A stretch of 64,000 nt of DNA from Schistocerca nitens (GCF_023898315.1 NC_064621.1:134352521-134416520); one strand, 5' to 3'. Counted from the first letter of the stretch, positions 44,946 to 57,574 are shown. Notes: generated by a model from the sequence alone, not told the origin. Numbers and translations: made by a program.

Positions 44946-45379
44946 GTAGGTAGACAATGAAAGTAAAATTATGAAACTATTGCATACGGAGAGTAATCAA
45001 CAGTCATTCTTATGACGCAACACTTGCGACTGTAGTGGGAAAGTGGAATGGGACGGGAGATGGTGGGTGGGTGGGGGGGGGGGGGGGGGGTAGGGTTCTT
45101 GATATCTCAGCCGAGTGATGAGTTTGGACTTTTTAGTCAGACCGCAGATATTTGCGTTTTCGACACCTGGCTGCCACTGGGATTTTTACGAAGGGATTTC
45201 CAGTTCCGGCAATTGCCTCATAACGTTCAAGATCCCAAAACTGTTGCCAGTACCAGGGCATTGAGTTATTTTCAGTTATGTTCACAGAGCAATATGTGCG
45301 AGACCTAGTGTATGCGTGTGTGTCTGTGCGTCCGCTTGTGTAAGAGAGTAAAACTGATCATCATTCCGTACAGAATTTT
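44946..45379. other. Unassigned, with poly-G run
   Basis: A G run of about 19 lies at 45072-45090. Nothing else recognised. Confidence 0.45.
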
Positions 45380-45478
45380 CCTGTGAAAAGCAAAGGTCCT
45401 GTGTTGGAGTCCCAATCCGGCACACAGTTTCAGTGTGCCAGGAAGTTTCCGCTGCAGAGTGAAAAATTCATTCTCAAG
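45380..45478 (+). repeat. Fragment of interspersed repeat family F
   Basis: Shares 'tgccaggaagtttc' and 'cgctgcagagtgaaaa' with the reverse of 11652-11753, preceded by a decayed tRNA-like part. Confidence 0.6.
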
Positions 45479-47759
45479 ACCGATTATTTGTTCAACATGT
45501 AGAACACTGTATCTCTCCTGGTACCAATGGTTGTACTTATGTTACACGACTCCTTTTCCTAATTGTGCTTTGAGAGAAACAAAATCTATTGTTTTTATTT
45601 CTGTTTACTTAAATCTGATCATCGGTGGTTTACTTTTTGTTCTACAATAGAACACGAATAAATGTTGGATGAAAAACACGTACAAGTTGGCATCTCTGTC
45701 ATCAACTCCACAATAAACCTGTAACAAAGTCACATTTGGTTATTCAGGTTACTGTGTTTTGCGTAGTGCAGCTGGTATTTTTACAGAGTTTGTTATCTGC
45801 AATTAATATGAATTTTTTACATTGCTACGATTTCAGTGTAGCATACATTCAGGTCTAAACAGAAAGCCAGGTTTTTCAGTTATTATCTCAGTTTCATGGT
45901 TATTTAACTCACTACTAATGTTCACTTGTTGCTAGTTGTTTCGAACTGTTACGTCAGCCAGGTTTCTCTTTGGTTCTAAGATATTAGTAGCTATTTGCAC
46001 AAAAACGTAGCTGCTCGTTAGTTAAAAACATGTTACTTGAGTTAGTATTTATAAACTTGGGAATGGGAGAGAGAATTTTAATTCTGACTTCACCTTACTT
46101 TTGCTACAGATGGTAGCGGTTTTCACATCATCAAAACTCTAAAATAAGTTTTTATATCATGCACTGTTTCAGTGTTTACACTCATTTGTTCCGCCACATT
46201 GTTTTCTATGTTCTGGAATGGTATTTCGTAAGGTGTATGACAGCAGGCTTTGATGTGTGTGTGTGTGTGTGTGTGTATCGAGGATAGATTATGTAACTGT
46301 TAGCTGCTATTTTCTATGTATGGAAAGCAGAGATGGTAGGTCTTTCTTTTTTTAGTACGTGTGTAAGCTAAGCTCACCCCCTTAATAGAGCACACTAGTC
46401 GATTTAGAGCGCTGTAGGTAGTGTAGAACTGGTATACCGCGCAAAATGCCGCAGCTGGCATGTACTTAGTCGGCGGGACACGTTCGAGGAGAGCCGTTGT
46501 GGTGGGGGCCGTAGGCAGGCGCTACAGGGGAAATGCCGAGCCCTGGAGGGGAATCACCGCTCTAAACTGAAACCTACACTCACATTCTTTTTAAGTACTG
46601 AGTGGAACCCCTCCATGTCCAGAATTGCATGGTGACCATTTAAAAAGATCTGTCACCCTGTTTTGTTTACTATCTAAAAAGAATTCTACAGAAAATACAG
46701 CAAAATATTTTTGCTTAGCTTGTTAATCATTTGTAACTTTCAGAGAAGTGTCATGAGTGGCAAACTTTGAGTAAAACTTAATCAATTCTGTGGCTGCCAT
46801 GTTAAAATTTGCTTCTTTTCCCAAAAGACAGCTGAGTATACACATGGTATGCAGATGAAATTGTGAGAGAATTTAAAACAGTCGTTTATTAAGTTTATTA
46901 AGTGAGGAACTGAGGAAAAGTAAGGTCAGTAGCTTGTTAAAAAAAGCACATTCTCAGTAGAAAATAAACATACATTATCTTCACTTACGTTGTTCCAAAA
47001 CCCATAGCATTTCTCGTTTCACCAGCTATTGATTGCCCCTAAAAATTACATTCTTTTGTCGAATAAGTCTGTAGTTAGCGGATTGACACGGTAGATAATG
47101 AAATTTTCCGTAATAACCATATACTAAAATACCTGCCTTTTGTGTGCCGTCATTTGCTAAAATCTTATTTCGATATCTCAAACCGTTTACGAAATATGAG
47201 GAATGTTGCTGATATTTCATTCTGGATTCATCGCTGGCGCGGCGCGATTGCAAATGAGTGTTCTACTTCAGATAAATTTTCTCGAGATTCGTGACAGATA
47301 GACTCATTCGTAGTAATATATTATGTAATCTGCAGTAAATACAAAATCATATCGACCCCCATTTTTCTTAGTAAACTTTTTCGAATTTCGCGCAGTGTGT
47401 TACTTCTATGCAAATATCACAATAACTATGACCATTAACGAAATGATGGACACGGCGTCATGAATCTGACACGTAAAGCTATAAATAACGCAAAAATGTT
47501 GTTTTTGTACCGAATAATTTCTGTAAAGCCGTTTGAAAAATATTGCAGGGCATATGCCTCGATTCTGTCATGACCGATCGGTCGAAAGGTGGCAAATACT
47601 TGTCGGCCTCCTCTTCTGAACAAACGAATGAACTCACCCAGTGCTTTGGAAGAGAACTGTTCATTGCGCATCTGCCATCTTATCCTATGTGAACTATAAC
47701 AGGAAGTCATGTGACCCGGCACTACTGATACAAGACATGGCAGTGAACTAAACTGTATG
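45479..47759. other. Unassigned AT-rich stretch of 2.3 kb
   Basis: A (GT)n run is at about 46254-46277. No recognised repeat, no motif-bearing frame. Small frames at 47026-47253 and 47435-47722 (minus) are not recognisable. This is the longest interval here without an identified element. Confidence 0.5.
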
Positions 47760-48180
47760 TGCCAGTCGGTTGTTCGGAATCAGCGCAGCGAGATGGGTCG
47801 ACGTGGAGATGTGATAGAAAGGAGCTGTTGTGTGTGAAAGCGCCCAAGCGTGAATCAAGGTGCCCGATTCGTTGATGTATCAACGCGGATAGTCCAGCGA
47901 GTCTACAACGAATGTTGCACCAGTCGCACCCGTGTAACACGTCTTGAGAACAGTGCTTGAAGGAAGATGCTAACTGATAAGTACCGGAGACTAGTGTAAG
48001 GCCGTCGGCACGCAGACCGTGCTGTTGAACGTTAACGTTGAAAATGCCAAGTTGAACGTGTTGCTGAACGCTCAGGAACGATGCGACTTGTGCATACGGT
48101 ACGTGGGCCCCAACGCAATATACGCGATCGCAACGCACTCCAGCGGCAGTTGAGGGATGTTTCTAGTTCGTAAATCACAC
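47760..48180 (+). mobile_element. Tc1-like transposase N-terminal relic
   Basis: Plus-strand codons from 47792 ('MGRRGDVIE') through 'VDVSTRIVQRVYNE' match a Tc1 helix-turn-helix; stops and shifts follow. No inverted repeat found. It could be the front of the relic at 49190-50470, separated by later insertions. Confidence 0.5.
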
Positions 48181-48306
48181 TGTTTATTCAATGGGCGCGC
48201 GTGAAATTCCCGCGTCAGCTCCACTGAAACTCACATTTTCCTCCATAGTCCAAGAAAAGGAACGCACCATGTCCTATCAATAAGGACATAGGCATATAAA
48301 AGTTCC

Positions 48307-48330
48307 AAAAAAAAAAAAAAAAAAAAAAAA
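48307..48330. repeat. Poly-A run of about 24
   Basis: A simple A run just upstream of a SINE; owner unknown. Confidence 0.9.
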
Positions 48331-48352
48331 CTTATATTTACATAACATCAAA

Positions 48353-48563
48353 TGGTTCAAATGGCTCTGAGAACTATGGGACTTGACATCTATGGTCATC
48401 AGTCTCCTAGAACTTAGAACTACTTAAACCAAACTAACCTAAGGACAGCACACAACACCCAGTCACCACGAGGCAGAGAAAATCCCTGACCCCGCCGGGA
48501 ATCGAACCCGGGAACCCGGGCGCGGGAAGCGAGAACGCTACCGCACGACCACGAGCTGCGGAC
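48353..48563 (-). repeat. tRNA-derived SINE, family B
   Basis: Same head and tail as 15999-16210. Perfect 14-base duplication tacataacatcaaa (48339-48352 and 48564-48577). Confidence 0.95.
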
Positions 48564-48577
48564 TACATAACATCAAA

Positions 48578-49189
48578 TATTATAGTATATATTTATATTA
48601 AACTAATAATAAAGTATGAGAACCTAATAAAAACGCGAATGTTAGGAAAAAAATAGGAAGTGTCAAGACATGAACCACCTCCTCAACAAGTAACTAGATA
48701 CGAGACGGTGATGCTACTCATTACGCTGAATCAACAACACAGTCTGCGTCCCTAATCATAGTATGTTACCGCTTGCTGAAAACCTTATTCGTAGATATGT
48801 TACTAATTGAAATTTAATTATAACAAATTGTACCAAAAACAATGCGTTTTGGGTGGATCTTCAGTGTGTCGCTGCGTTCAAATAGCCTACTGTCATAATA
48901 CACAAGTTACAATAATTCATTTGCCACGAATATAATGTTTCTCATTATTTTATTGTAACGAATCACACAGATAACAACGGGTTTACCAGTGATTCTCAAT
49001 TTGCTGGTGCTCAGAAGCGTCATATATGGTATAGGCTTGAAATCAATGCCAATATGGCGCCTTACAACTCACTCTCTACTGAAGGGAGACGGCATGCGTG
49101 TGACGTAAGTTCGTTGTGCCATCTCATTGGTCAACGCTCAGACGCACGCTCAGAATATCGCCTTACCAATGACAACTGGTTCAAACTCA
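48578..49189. other. Unassigned spacer
   Basis: AT-rich; nothing recognised. Confidence 0.45.
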
Positions 49190-50470
49190 GCAGTAACTGG
49201 CGCTGACACTGAACGCAGGTCGATGTGAACCAGCTTCCGAGCGAACAGTGCGACGGGAACTACATGCAGTGGAGATTTGGAGACGGGTACGCAAAGGACC
49301 TTTTCTCACAGCGGCAAATAAAAACTGCACGTTCTCAGTGGGCCAGGCAGCACAGGAACTAGACAGTATCTGACTTAAGACGTGTAGTGTCATCCACAGA
49401 GTCTCTATGTTACCTCTTTTAAAATGTCCAAAGCGTCGAAAGCACCAACGGCCCATCGATATGTTTCAGTGAGTGGACGGTGTATCTCGGGCCGGAGGTT
49501 GCTCTGTGATGCTTTCGGGATGATTTTCATGCCATGATTTAGTCCCACGCATCCAGGTCAACAGAAACCCAGAAGTTTACACCAGGATGAAGGTTAATGC
49601 AGATCAGTAGGAAAAACGATTTTGTAATGTTCGAATACAGTATTGGTGGTGCGCTGCCTGCCGCAGTCCGGACGAAGTATCTAGGCGTAACGTTCCAAAG
49701 CAATATGAAATGGAAGGAGCACGTAAGGTCGGTAGCAGGATAGGCGAACAGCAGACTTCGGTTTATTTGAAGCATTTTAGGGAAGTGTAGCTCATCTATA
49801 AAGCATATCGAGTAATAGAGCACAACTGCGACCCATTCTTGAGTATTGCTCGAATGTTCGGGATCCGCAACGAGTCGGATTAAAGGAAGGCACCGAAGCA
49901 ATTCAGAGGCGTGCAGATAGATTTGCTACCGGCAGAGTTGATCAATACGCGAGCGTTGCAGAAATGTTTCGTGAACTCAAATGGGAAACTTGGAACTGTA
50001 GACGTCGATGTTTTCGTAAAACAGTGTTAAGCAAATTTAGAGAACCGCCATTTGCAGCTGACTGCAGAACGATTCTACTGACGGCAACGTACATTTCGCT
50101 TAAGGATCAGGAAGAGAAGATAAGAGAAACTATTGCTCGAAAGGAGCATAGAAACAGCCGTTTTCTCCTCTCTCCATTTGCGAGTGGAACAGGAAAGGGA
50201 ATACCGAGTGGTATTTCAACAGACACTCCGTCATCCACCATATGGTGGCTGTAGGGTTGTGTATTTAGATATCAATGTAGATCCTCGGTGGCCAAGCGTT
50301 GTCCTTTCTTTCACACGTTCATGATGGGTGTCCAGTTGACACTCCCGTCTTACAAGATGACAACAGTGCTCTTCATAGGGCTGCACTCATATGGTTCTGA
50401 TTTTAAGGACACCCTGGCACCCTATGACACACCAGCTTAATCCCATACATCCTGAAGAAAATGTTTGAAA
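49190..50470 (+). mobile_element. Tc1-like transposon relic split by a LINE
   Basis: Before 49590: decayed transposase codons including 'ARSQWARQHRN' and a 'GGCSVM..G' block. After 50282: 'LQDDNSALH' (second catalytic Asp region) near 50355 and a broken C-terminus to about 50470. The two parts read in order in one transposase, so the LINE went into this relic. Many stops. Confidence 0.65.
49590..50282 (+). mobile_element. LINE 3' fragment (type L-C)
   Basis: Decayed RT C-terminus: a 'TKYLGVTFQSNMKWKEHV' reading near 49675, then the open frame 49964-50254 'MFRELKWETWNCRRRCFRKT'. The 3' end atcaatgtagatc is a worn (TAGATG)-like tail. Similar to 53640-56160. Confidence 0.75.
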
Positions 50471-50524
50471 TTACTTGGAAGAGCTGATGAAACGTAAAAT
50501 AAATGTAACATATTGCGCGTACAC

Positions 50525-50876
50525 AGGAAATTTGGAAACTTGTGATAAGGTCTTATGGGACCAAACTGCTGAGGTCATCGGTCCCTAAGTTTACACATTT
50601 CCTAATCTAACTTAAACTAACCTACGCTATGGACAAGCCGGCCGGTGTGGCCGTGCGGTTAAAGGCGCTTCAGTCTGGAACCGCGTGACCGCTACGGTCG
50701 CAGGTTCGAATCCTGCTTCGGGCATGGATGTGTGTGATGTCCTTAGGTTAGTTAGGTTTAAGTAGTTCTAAGTTCTAGGGGACTGATGACCACAGAAGTT
50801 AAGTCCCATAGTGCTCAGAGCCATTTGAACCATTTGAGCTATGGACAACACACACACCCATGCCCGAGTGAGGACT
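50525..50876 (-). repeat. SINE family C, split by a family A SINE
   Basis: Left part 50525-50636 (tail) and right part 50838-50876 (start of the head side, catgcccgag). The rest of the head is cut off where a LINE fragment begins. Confidence 0.85.
50637..50837 (+). repeat. tRNA-derived SINE, family A, inside a family C SINE
   Basis: Near-consensus copy with A and B boxes. Perfect 11-base duplication gctatggacaa (50626-50636 and 50838-50848). Confidence 0.95.
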
Positions 50877-50879
50877 TCA

Positions 50880-51362
50880 CGAAGGAAGTGGCTTGTAAGG
50901 CGCTTGTTCGACCGATTCTTTAACATTGTTCATCTATCTAGAATCCCTACCAGATAGGACTGATAAAAGAGATAGAGAAGATCCAACGAAGAGCGGCACG
51001 TTTCGTCACGGGATCGTTTAGTCGGCACCAGAGAGTTGCGGAGATGTTCAACAAACTCCACTGGCAGACGTTACAAGAGAGGCGTTGTGCTTCACGGAGA
51101 GGTTTACTTTTGAAATTTCGAAAGAGAAATTTTCGGGACGAGTCGAACACCATATTACTTTCCCCCGCATACACTTCGCGTAATGACTGCGAGGAGAAAA
51201 TTCGAGAAATTACAGCCAGTACAGAGGCTTACCGACAATCATTCCTCCCAAGCGCTATTCGCAAGTGGAACAGGGTTGGAGGGCTCAATTAGTGGTACAA
51301 AAAGTACCCTCCACTACACACCACTAGACGGCTTGCGGGGTATGATGTAGATGTAGATGTAA
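50880..51362 (+). mobile_element. LINE 3' fragment (type L-A)
   Basis: RT C-terminus 'QRRAARFVTGSF'-type reading, then the open frame 51044-51292 'MFNKLHWQTLQERRCASRRG'. Tail: gtatgatgtagatgtagatg. 5' truncated; no catalytic motifs. Confidence 0.85.
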
Positions 51363-52249
51363 CACTCAACATACCAGAAAGTTTGGACATAAGTGGGTTC
51401 TAATCATCAAAGTGTAGCTTAAGCTGGATGTGGCATACCTAAAGTATCATGTGGGCTTTCTTTCTTGCCGGAATGGGCTAGAGGCAACGATACACTGTAT
51501 CAGGATGATGTTTCCTGGCGGGGTTTCTGATTTTTTTCTACGATGTGGTTGTGTCAAGCAAAAAGCGCCATGGACGACTACCTGTGGGAGTGTTAGTCTA
51601 CTAACCGTAGATCTTATCCCTCACCTGTGTCGTTCCATCTGGAATAAATGACTGCAGGGGATATAAAACGCGATCGTTGCGCCGTACCTTTTGAGGAATA
51701 TATTACGCTGTTAATGCTGCCGTAATTGAATGAGCCTATCGGAAATACATTTTAATGAAGCCATCATTCATATTTGACGTGACTGGAATGTAATTTTTTT
51801 ACATAGTTTATGGAAAAGGGCAAACGAATCTGCATTTCAAAAATGTTATTTCGCTGTTGTTTTTCCGCCAGAGGCCATTGACATATTTCAAAGGGACAGC
51901 GAATCCTTGGTGACAGTTTGACGGCCCTATACATTATCCACTGCAAACTCTCCGGCTGAACGCGCAATTTACATTTATTTAAATTACGAATGGCAGGCAT
52001 TCTACATGGATGAGTTTCGTCTACAAGGGCGCTCGAGGTAAATTCAGGTCTGACAGAACAAGACGCGCCCGCCTGTTCTTCGTCTGTGGACTGTTGTAAG
52101 ACTCTTCACTACGACGGTATGTATACGTATTGCCTGCATTTAAAAACACGAGTTCCATTTACCTTTAAAGAAAAAAAATCTGTGAAATCGATAAACAAAT
52201 AAAGGTTACTTGGCGGCCTTTAACAACAAACTGGTTTACGTCTCTGTCT
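51363..52249. other. Unassigned spacer
   Basis: No identified repeat or coding motif. Confidence 0.45.
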
Positions 52250-52903
52250 GTCAAAAACAAGGATATGACTGTTCAAACCGTAGACGAAATAGGAAAATCA
52301 TAAAGGCCGTTAAGTCAACTAAATACCTAGGAATTACAATTACGAACAACTTAAATTGGAAGGAACACATAGAAAATGTTGTAGGGGAGGCTAACCAAAG
52401 ACTGAGTTTTACTCGCCGGAAGCTTGGAAAATGTAACAGACCTACTAAGGACATTACGCTTGTCCGTCCTCTTTTAAAATACTGCTGCTCCGTGTGGGAT
52501 CCTTACCGGATAGGATTGACAGAGTACATCGAAAAAGTTCAAAGAAGGACAGCACGTTTTGTAATATAGCGAAATACGGGAGAGAGTGTCACTGAAATGA
52601 TACAGGATTTCGGATGGACAGAATTACAACATAGGCGTTTTTCGTTGAGGAGGAATATTCTTACGAAATTCCAATCACCATCTTTCTCCTCCGAATGCGA
52701 AAATATTTTGTTGACACAGACCTACACTTGGAGAAACGATCACCATGATAAAATAAGATAAATCAGTGCTCGTACGGAAAGATATAGGTATTCGCAGTTC
52801 GAGATGGGAATAATAGAGAATTGTTGTGGAGGTGGTTCGATTAACCCTCCGCCTGGAGTTAAAATGTGATTTGCTGAGTATCCATGTAGATATAGATATA
52901 GGC
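52250..52903 (+). mobile_element. LINE 3' fragment (type L-B)
   Basis: Open frame 52210-52569 carries 'KYLGITITNNLNWKEHIENV', 'LKYCCSVWDPYRIG' and 'QRRTARFVI'. Broken frames follow to the tail gtagatatagatata. No catalytic motif is included. Confidence 0.85.
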
Positions 52904-53639
52904 AACGTGGAAAGCTACACTTACTGTCGGACATTTCCGTGGTAGTTGGTGAACCGCAACACACTATTTTGGTTGATTATGTTCTGACTAAAAACAAGGA
53001 AAATGTAAATCTTATGGCCGAACGGTGATTTAAGCTTGTTCACTATTTGGTTCACCCGCAGAGGTCTGCGCAGAAAGAAATGTTTGATTATTTGTTAGTC
53101 ACAGTTACGTGTTTCGGCCATTCTACGTGATCTTCAAATTTTTTCAGCTTAGTTACAGTATAACATGTCTTCATTAAATCACCGCTGGAACAAATATTCT
53201 GTGTTCACTTCATTACATTGCCCAAATAGTTGGTTTCAGGTACGTGGGTCTTACACGGAACATGTGTCTTTATTTTTGTCTGTCCTTCAGCTTAAATGTC
53301 CGTCGGAAAACTCATGTCACATGCAGTGTCTCAGCTAATGCCACATCGGCTGCTCGAATGACAACTCTGAAAACTGCCGGGAGCTATCTGAGGAGGGATA
53401 GACCTAGAAATAACGGTTGCTAGTAACAGGTACATCTCAGGCGAGTGGCATGTTCTGGGACAAGTTACCCACGCAAAAGAGTCAGAAAACAGTTTGCCTA
53501 AAATATTTAAATTGTATACACCGTACATATTTCGCAGAATTTCATACAAATAATGGCGAGCAACGAACTCACTTTTGTCTTCACTAGCAAGATGTTCAGT
53601 ATTTTTGCAGAATTCTTGACCATATTGTAAGTTACAATA
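52904..53639. other. Unassigned spacer
   Basis: Nothing recognised. Confidence 0.45.
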
Positions 53640-53995
53640 TAGTACATCACCTTGAGGGGAAAAGATTCACTTACAAATCAACACGGATTTAGAATGCTTA
53701 CTTCATGCGAAACTTAGCTTATTGTCTCCTCGAACTGAAACACTGATGAAGGGCAATAGACAGAGTCCATACCCCTAGATTGCTGGCGGGTGTTTGATAC
53801 ATTGCCACACTGCAGACTGTTAACTAAGGTGCGGGCATACGTAATACGTTCCCAGGTATGTAAGTGGATAGTTTTCAGCAACAGAATCCATTTCATTGTC
53901 CTAGACAGCGAGTGTTGGTCGGAGACAAGGTTACCGTTAGGAGTGGTCCAGGGAAATGTAATAGATCTGTTCTTGTTCTCCACATACGTAAACTA

Positions 53996-55403
53996 CACTG
54001 CTGGCCACCGTAAATGCAACACCCTGAAGGAAGCATCCGAATCAAGTGAAATTTACACCATGGGTTTGCAGCGATGAGATATGCAACTGATTAGAATTTC
54101 AGCGCAGAAGCACATCACGCACGCCTGTGGCGCCACCTCATAGCGCCATTTAAGGCTTGGCGATTTCGACGAGTGTACGTTCGGCACGTGTGTTTACCTT
54201 GTGGTTGTTTCACAAGACGATCTGTTATGCCTCGTAGACAACAGCGAACATCGTTTGCTCAAGTATCCGAGTTCGACAGAGGACGGATAGTGGCTTACCG
54301 AGATTGTGGATTATCATACAGAGAAATCGCTAGTCGTGTTGGACGAAACCAAACAACTGTAATGCGGATATGTGACCGTTGGATGCAGGAGGGTACGACG
54401 GACCGACATGGTCGATCGCATTCACCTCGGTGCACCACTGCACGTGCTGATAGGCAAATTGTGCGCATGGCAGTGACGGATCGCTCAGTGACATCCCGAA
54501 CCATAGCACAGCACATTGCGTCTGTAACGCGTCATCCAGTGTCTGCGCGTACCATTCGACGCCGTTTACAGCAGAGTGGTCTGTCCGCAAGACGTCCATT
54601 GCTTCGTCTACCATTGACGCAGAACCACAGACGTCTCCGTCGCCAATAGTGTGATGACAGAAGGATGTGGACGGCAGAATGGAATGACGTTGTCTTTACT
54701 GACGAGGCACGCTTCTGTCTGCAGCACCACGATGGTCGGATTCGAGTGTGGGGACACCGTGGAGAGAGGATGCTGGCCAGCTGCATTATGCACCGCCACA
54801 CTGGCCTTGCACCGGGTATTATGGTATGGGGCGGTATTGGATATTACTCTCGCATGCCTCTAGTACGCATTGCCGGTACTTTAAATAGCCGGCGCTACAT
54901 ACCCGAGGTGCTGGAGCCAGTTGCCCTTCCTTACCTTCAGGGCTCGGCCACAGCCATATTTCAACAGGATAATGCGCGACCACACGTAGCACGCATTGTC
55001 CAAAGGTTCTTCGTCAATAACCAGATTGAATTGCTTCCCTGGCCGGCTCGCTCTCCGGAACTTTCGCAGATAGAAAACATGTGGTCCATGGTTGCTCAAC
55101 GAGTGACCCAGATTACATCCCCAGCTGCCACACCAGATGATCTTTGGCAACGTGTGGAAGCTGCTTGGGCTGCTGTACCCCAGGAACACATCCAACGTCT
55201 CTTTGACTCAATGCCGAGACGTATGGCAGCGGTGATCTCCAACAATGGCGGCTACTCTGGCTACTGATTCTGGCAGGAACCACATGTCACAGACGTCTGT
55301 AAACGTAATCATTTGATACTTGATCAACATGTTATCTACAAAATAAATTTTGTTGTGCTACCTCTTGTCTTTCTTGGTGTTGCATTTACGGTGGCCAGCA
55401 GCG
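53996..55403 (+). mobile_element. Nearly intact Tc1-like transposon (1,408 bp)
   Basis: Inverted ends cactgctggccaccgtaaat and the reverse at 55384-55403 (last two bases differ). TA on both sides (53994-53995 and 55404-55405). Encodes a transposase with one stop. A different family from the 1,422-bp pair. Confidence 0.93.
54227..55267 (+). pseudogene. Tc1-like transposase with a single in-frame TAG (DD34E)
   Basis: 347 codons from ATG 54227 to the TGA at 55265. N-terminal helix-turn-helix domains: 'CGLSYREIASRVGRNQTTVM', 'VSARTIRRRLQQSGL'. Catalytic core: 'VVFTDEARF' (first Asp), 'GIMVWGGIG', 'FQQDNARPHV' (second Asp) and 'SPELSQIENMW' (Glu), with 34 residues between the second Asp and Glu, the classical Tc1 spacing. 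The only lesion I see is TAG at 54647-54649, just before the first catalytic Asp; the downstream frame is the same. Full-length protein would need readthrough, for which there is no evidence. Confidence 0.93.
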
Positions 55404-56272
55404 TATCTAACGTACTGAGTGAGCAGCAATCTCCGACTGTTTGCTGATACACCTGTGTTGTACCGAAAAATGCCGTCGTTGGGTGACTGTAGGAAGATAC
55501 AGCATGATTTGGACAGACTCCTATACGGTATGATTAATGCCAAGTTGCTCTAAATGTGAAAAAATGTAAGTTAATGTAAATGAGTAGGAAAAACAATCAT
55601 GTAATACTCGAAACAGTATTGGTGACGTGCTATTTTAAACAGTCATGTCGATTAGATGTCTTGGCGTAACGTTACGAAGCGACATAAAATGGAACGAACA
55701 CGAAAGACCGAATGGTCAGCTTCAAGTTTATTGGGAGAAATGCATGAATGTGTACCTCATCTGTACAGGAGGCCAGGTACGGAACACTTGTGTGACACAT
55801 TCTGGAGTACTGCTCCAATTTGTAGGGTACAGACAGATTTGGTCAACACGTGAGTGTTACAGAAATGCTCTGTGAACTCAAATAGGAAGACGTCCCTTTC
55901 GTGAATCACTATTGAGAAACTTTATACATCTGGCAGTTGCGACTTACTTATGAGCGATTCTATTGCCACGAACATACATCTCGCTTAAGGGGCACTAAGA
56001 CTACATAAGAGAAATCACGGCTCATACTAAAGCATACAGACAGCAGTATTTCCGTCGTTCCACTTGCGAGTGGAATAGGAAATAGCATGTCTAGAGTGGT
56101 ACAAGGTACCCTCTTCCATGTACCGTATGGTGGCTTGCGGAGGATATCTGTAACATTACGTGAGTATGTCCTATAAAGTCGGATCTACTTCGCGTCACGT
56201 GAGTGTAGGGGAGTCGAAAACAGTAGTGACCCATGACGTAATATCAACTAGAGATTTTTTTTATACATGTCA

Positions 56273-56472
56273 AAAATGGTTCAAATGGTTCTGAGCACTA
56301 CGGGACTCAACTGCTGAGGTCATAAGTCCCCTAGAACTTAGAACTACTTAAACCTAACTAACCTAAGGACAACACATACATCCATGCCCGAGGCAGAATT
56401 CGAACCTGCGACCGTAGCGGTCGCGCGGTTCCAACCTGTAGCGCCAGAACCGCTCGGCCACCAGCGGCCGGC
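56273..56472 (-). repeat. tRNA-derived SINE, family A
   Basis: Perfect 13-base duplication tttatacatgtca (56260-56272 and 56473-56485). B box has one change (gaattcgaacc side). Confidence 0.94.
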
Positions 56473-56485
56473 TTTATACATGTCA

Positions 56486-57564
56486 TTCATTTCTAAATGT
56501 TATTTATATTTTACAGAGTAAAGAATTTAATTATGTGCAACATTTAATAGGTAATGAGTTTTAATGAGATAGATATAAATATGTTTTGACACAGCAAATA
56601 ACCTTGTTGCATTATGCATGATATGTTTTGTCTTTGTAAGAAAAAAAAAAAAAAACTTCCGTGTTGCTCGAGTGCGCGATCAAGTAGTCGTCGAGTGCGG
56701 GTCTGCTGTAACTTTCACGAATGGGTATAGAATTATTAATTTACAACCCGCAGTTGATTTAAAAATTACTCTAGGGAACCACGGCCCGACTTTGGTGCAA
56801 ACAAAACGCGCGCGAATTCAAGATACGGAGTTCAAGATACGTGGCTGGATATCGGGCGTTATCGTCACGTATGTGGTTCAGTAACCTTAACCGCAATTTA
56901 CGGAAATTAGCTTGATAATAACGATGAATGAATTATATGAGCGACATAGTAATCGTCTTGATGCTTAAAGCAAGCGAGAAGCGATTTACTGTCGGGATAC
57001 GACAAATATTAATCATTGCACAGTGAGCTTGTTGATACGTTGCTTAGCAACTCAAACGGACAGTGATAGAATTATTGAAACGATCTTTTAAGTATTAATG
57101 ATCACTACACACACATTAGAAACTAATGACTCTAACTGTGACTTCTGGACTGGATGAGGTTCTTTTTTCATCTAATTGGTATTAATAAACTTCTTTCGAG
57201 ATTGAAACTTCATCAGTGGTGTCGCGCTCATTCAGTTTACTAGAACGATAGATAGTACTAGCTACGCTACTGTTTATAGTTTTAAAAGAAAAGTGAGCAC
57301 ATACCTGTTTTTTTTTTTTTTCTTTTGAGAAATGTTCGTACTTCAGTCGTCAGTCTCATCAAACCAGAGGCACGAGTGATGCTCCCTCACAGCACTATAT
57401 CGTATAGCACCACACACATATTCCCCCTTCTCACTACATTTCTGCATTGAAAACCCTGAAATATAGCGGCGGCACGAAGAAGGGAGAAAGAAGAGACAAG
57501 ATCAGCGAAAGAAATGGAGCAAAGAGAGAAAGGGAGCTCACCGTATATAGATGGAGATGTAGAT
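56486..57564. other. Unassigned stretch with one small open frame
   Basis: 56618-56884 is open for 88 codons ('VVVECGSAVTFTNGYRIINL'). I do not recognise it, and it begins with a poly-A-encoded Lys run, so a chance frame is likely. A T run lies at about 57308-57320. Confidence 0.4.
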
Positions 57565-57574
57565 AATACTTAAG

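Larger units (their letters stand above)
53640..56160 (+). mobile_element. Heavily decayed LINE (type L-C), split by a Tc1
   Basis: Before 53994: RT pieces such as 'FDTLPHCRLLTKVRAYVI' (53790 onward) and a decayed PQG block 'GVVQGNVIDLFLFSTYVN'. After 55405: C-terminal pieces ('SIRCLGVTLRSDIKWNEHER' near 55645; a REITAHTKAYRQQ-type reading near 56010), ending ggcttgcggaggatatctg. A Tc1 (53996-55403) is inserted at a TA. The LINE is much older than its guest. Confidence 0.75.

Noticed and set aside
57545..57564. LINE tail (atggagatgtagata) before a SINE
   Set aside because: The sequence upstream shows no RT C-terminus, so a LINE could not be supported.
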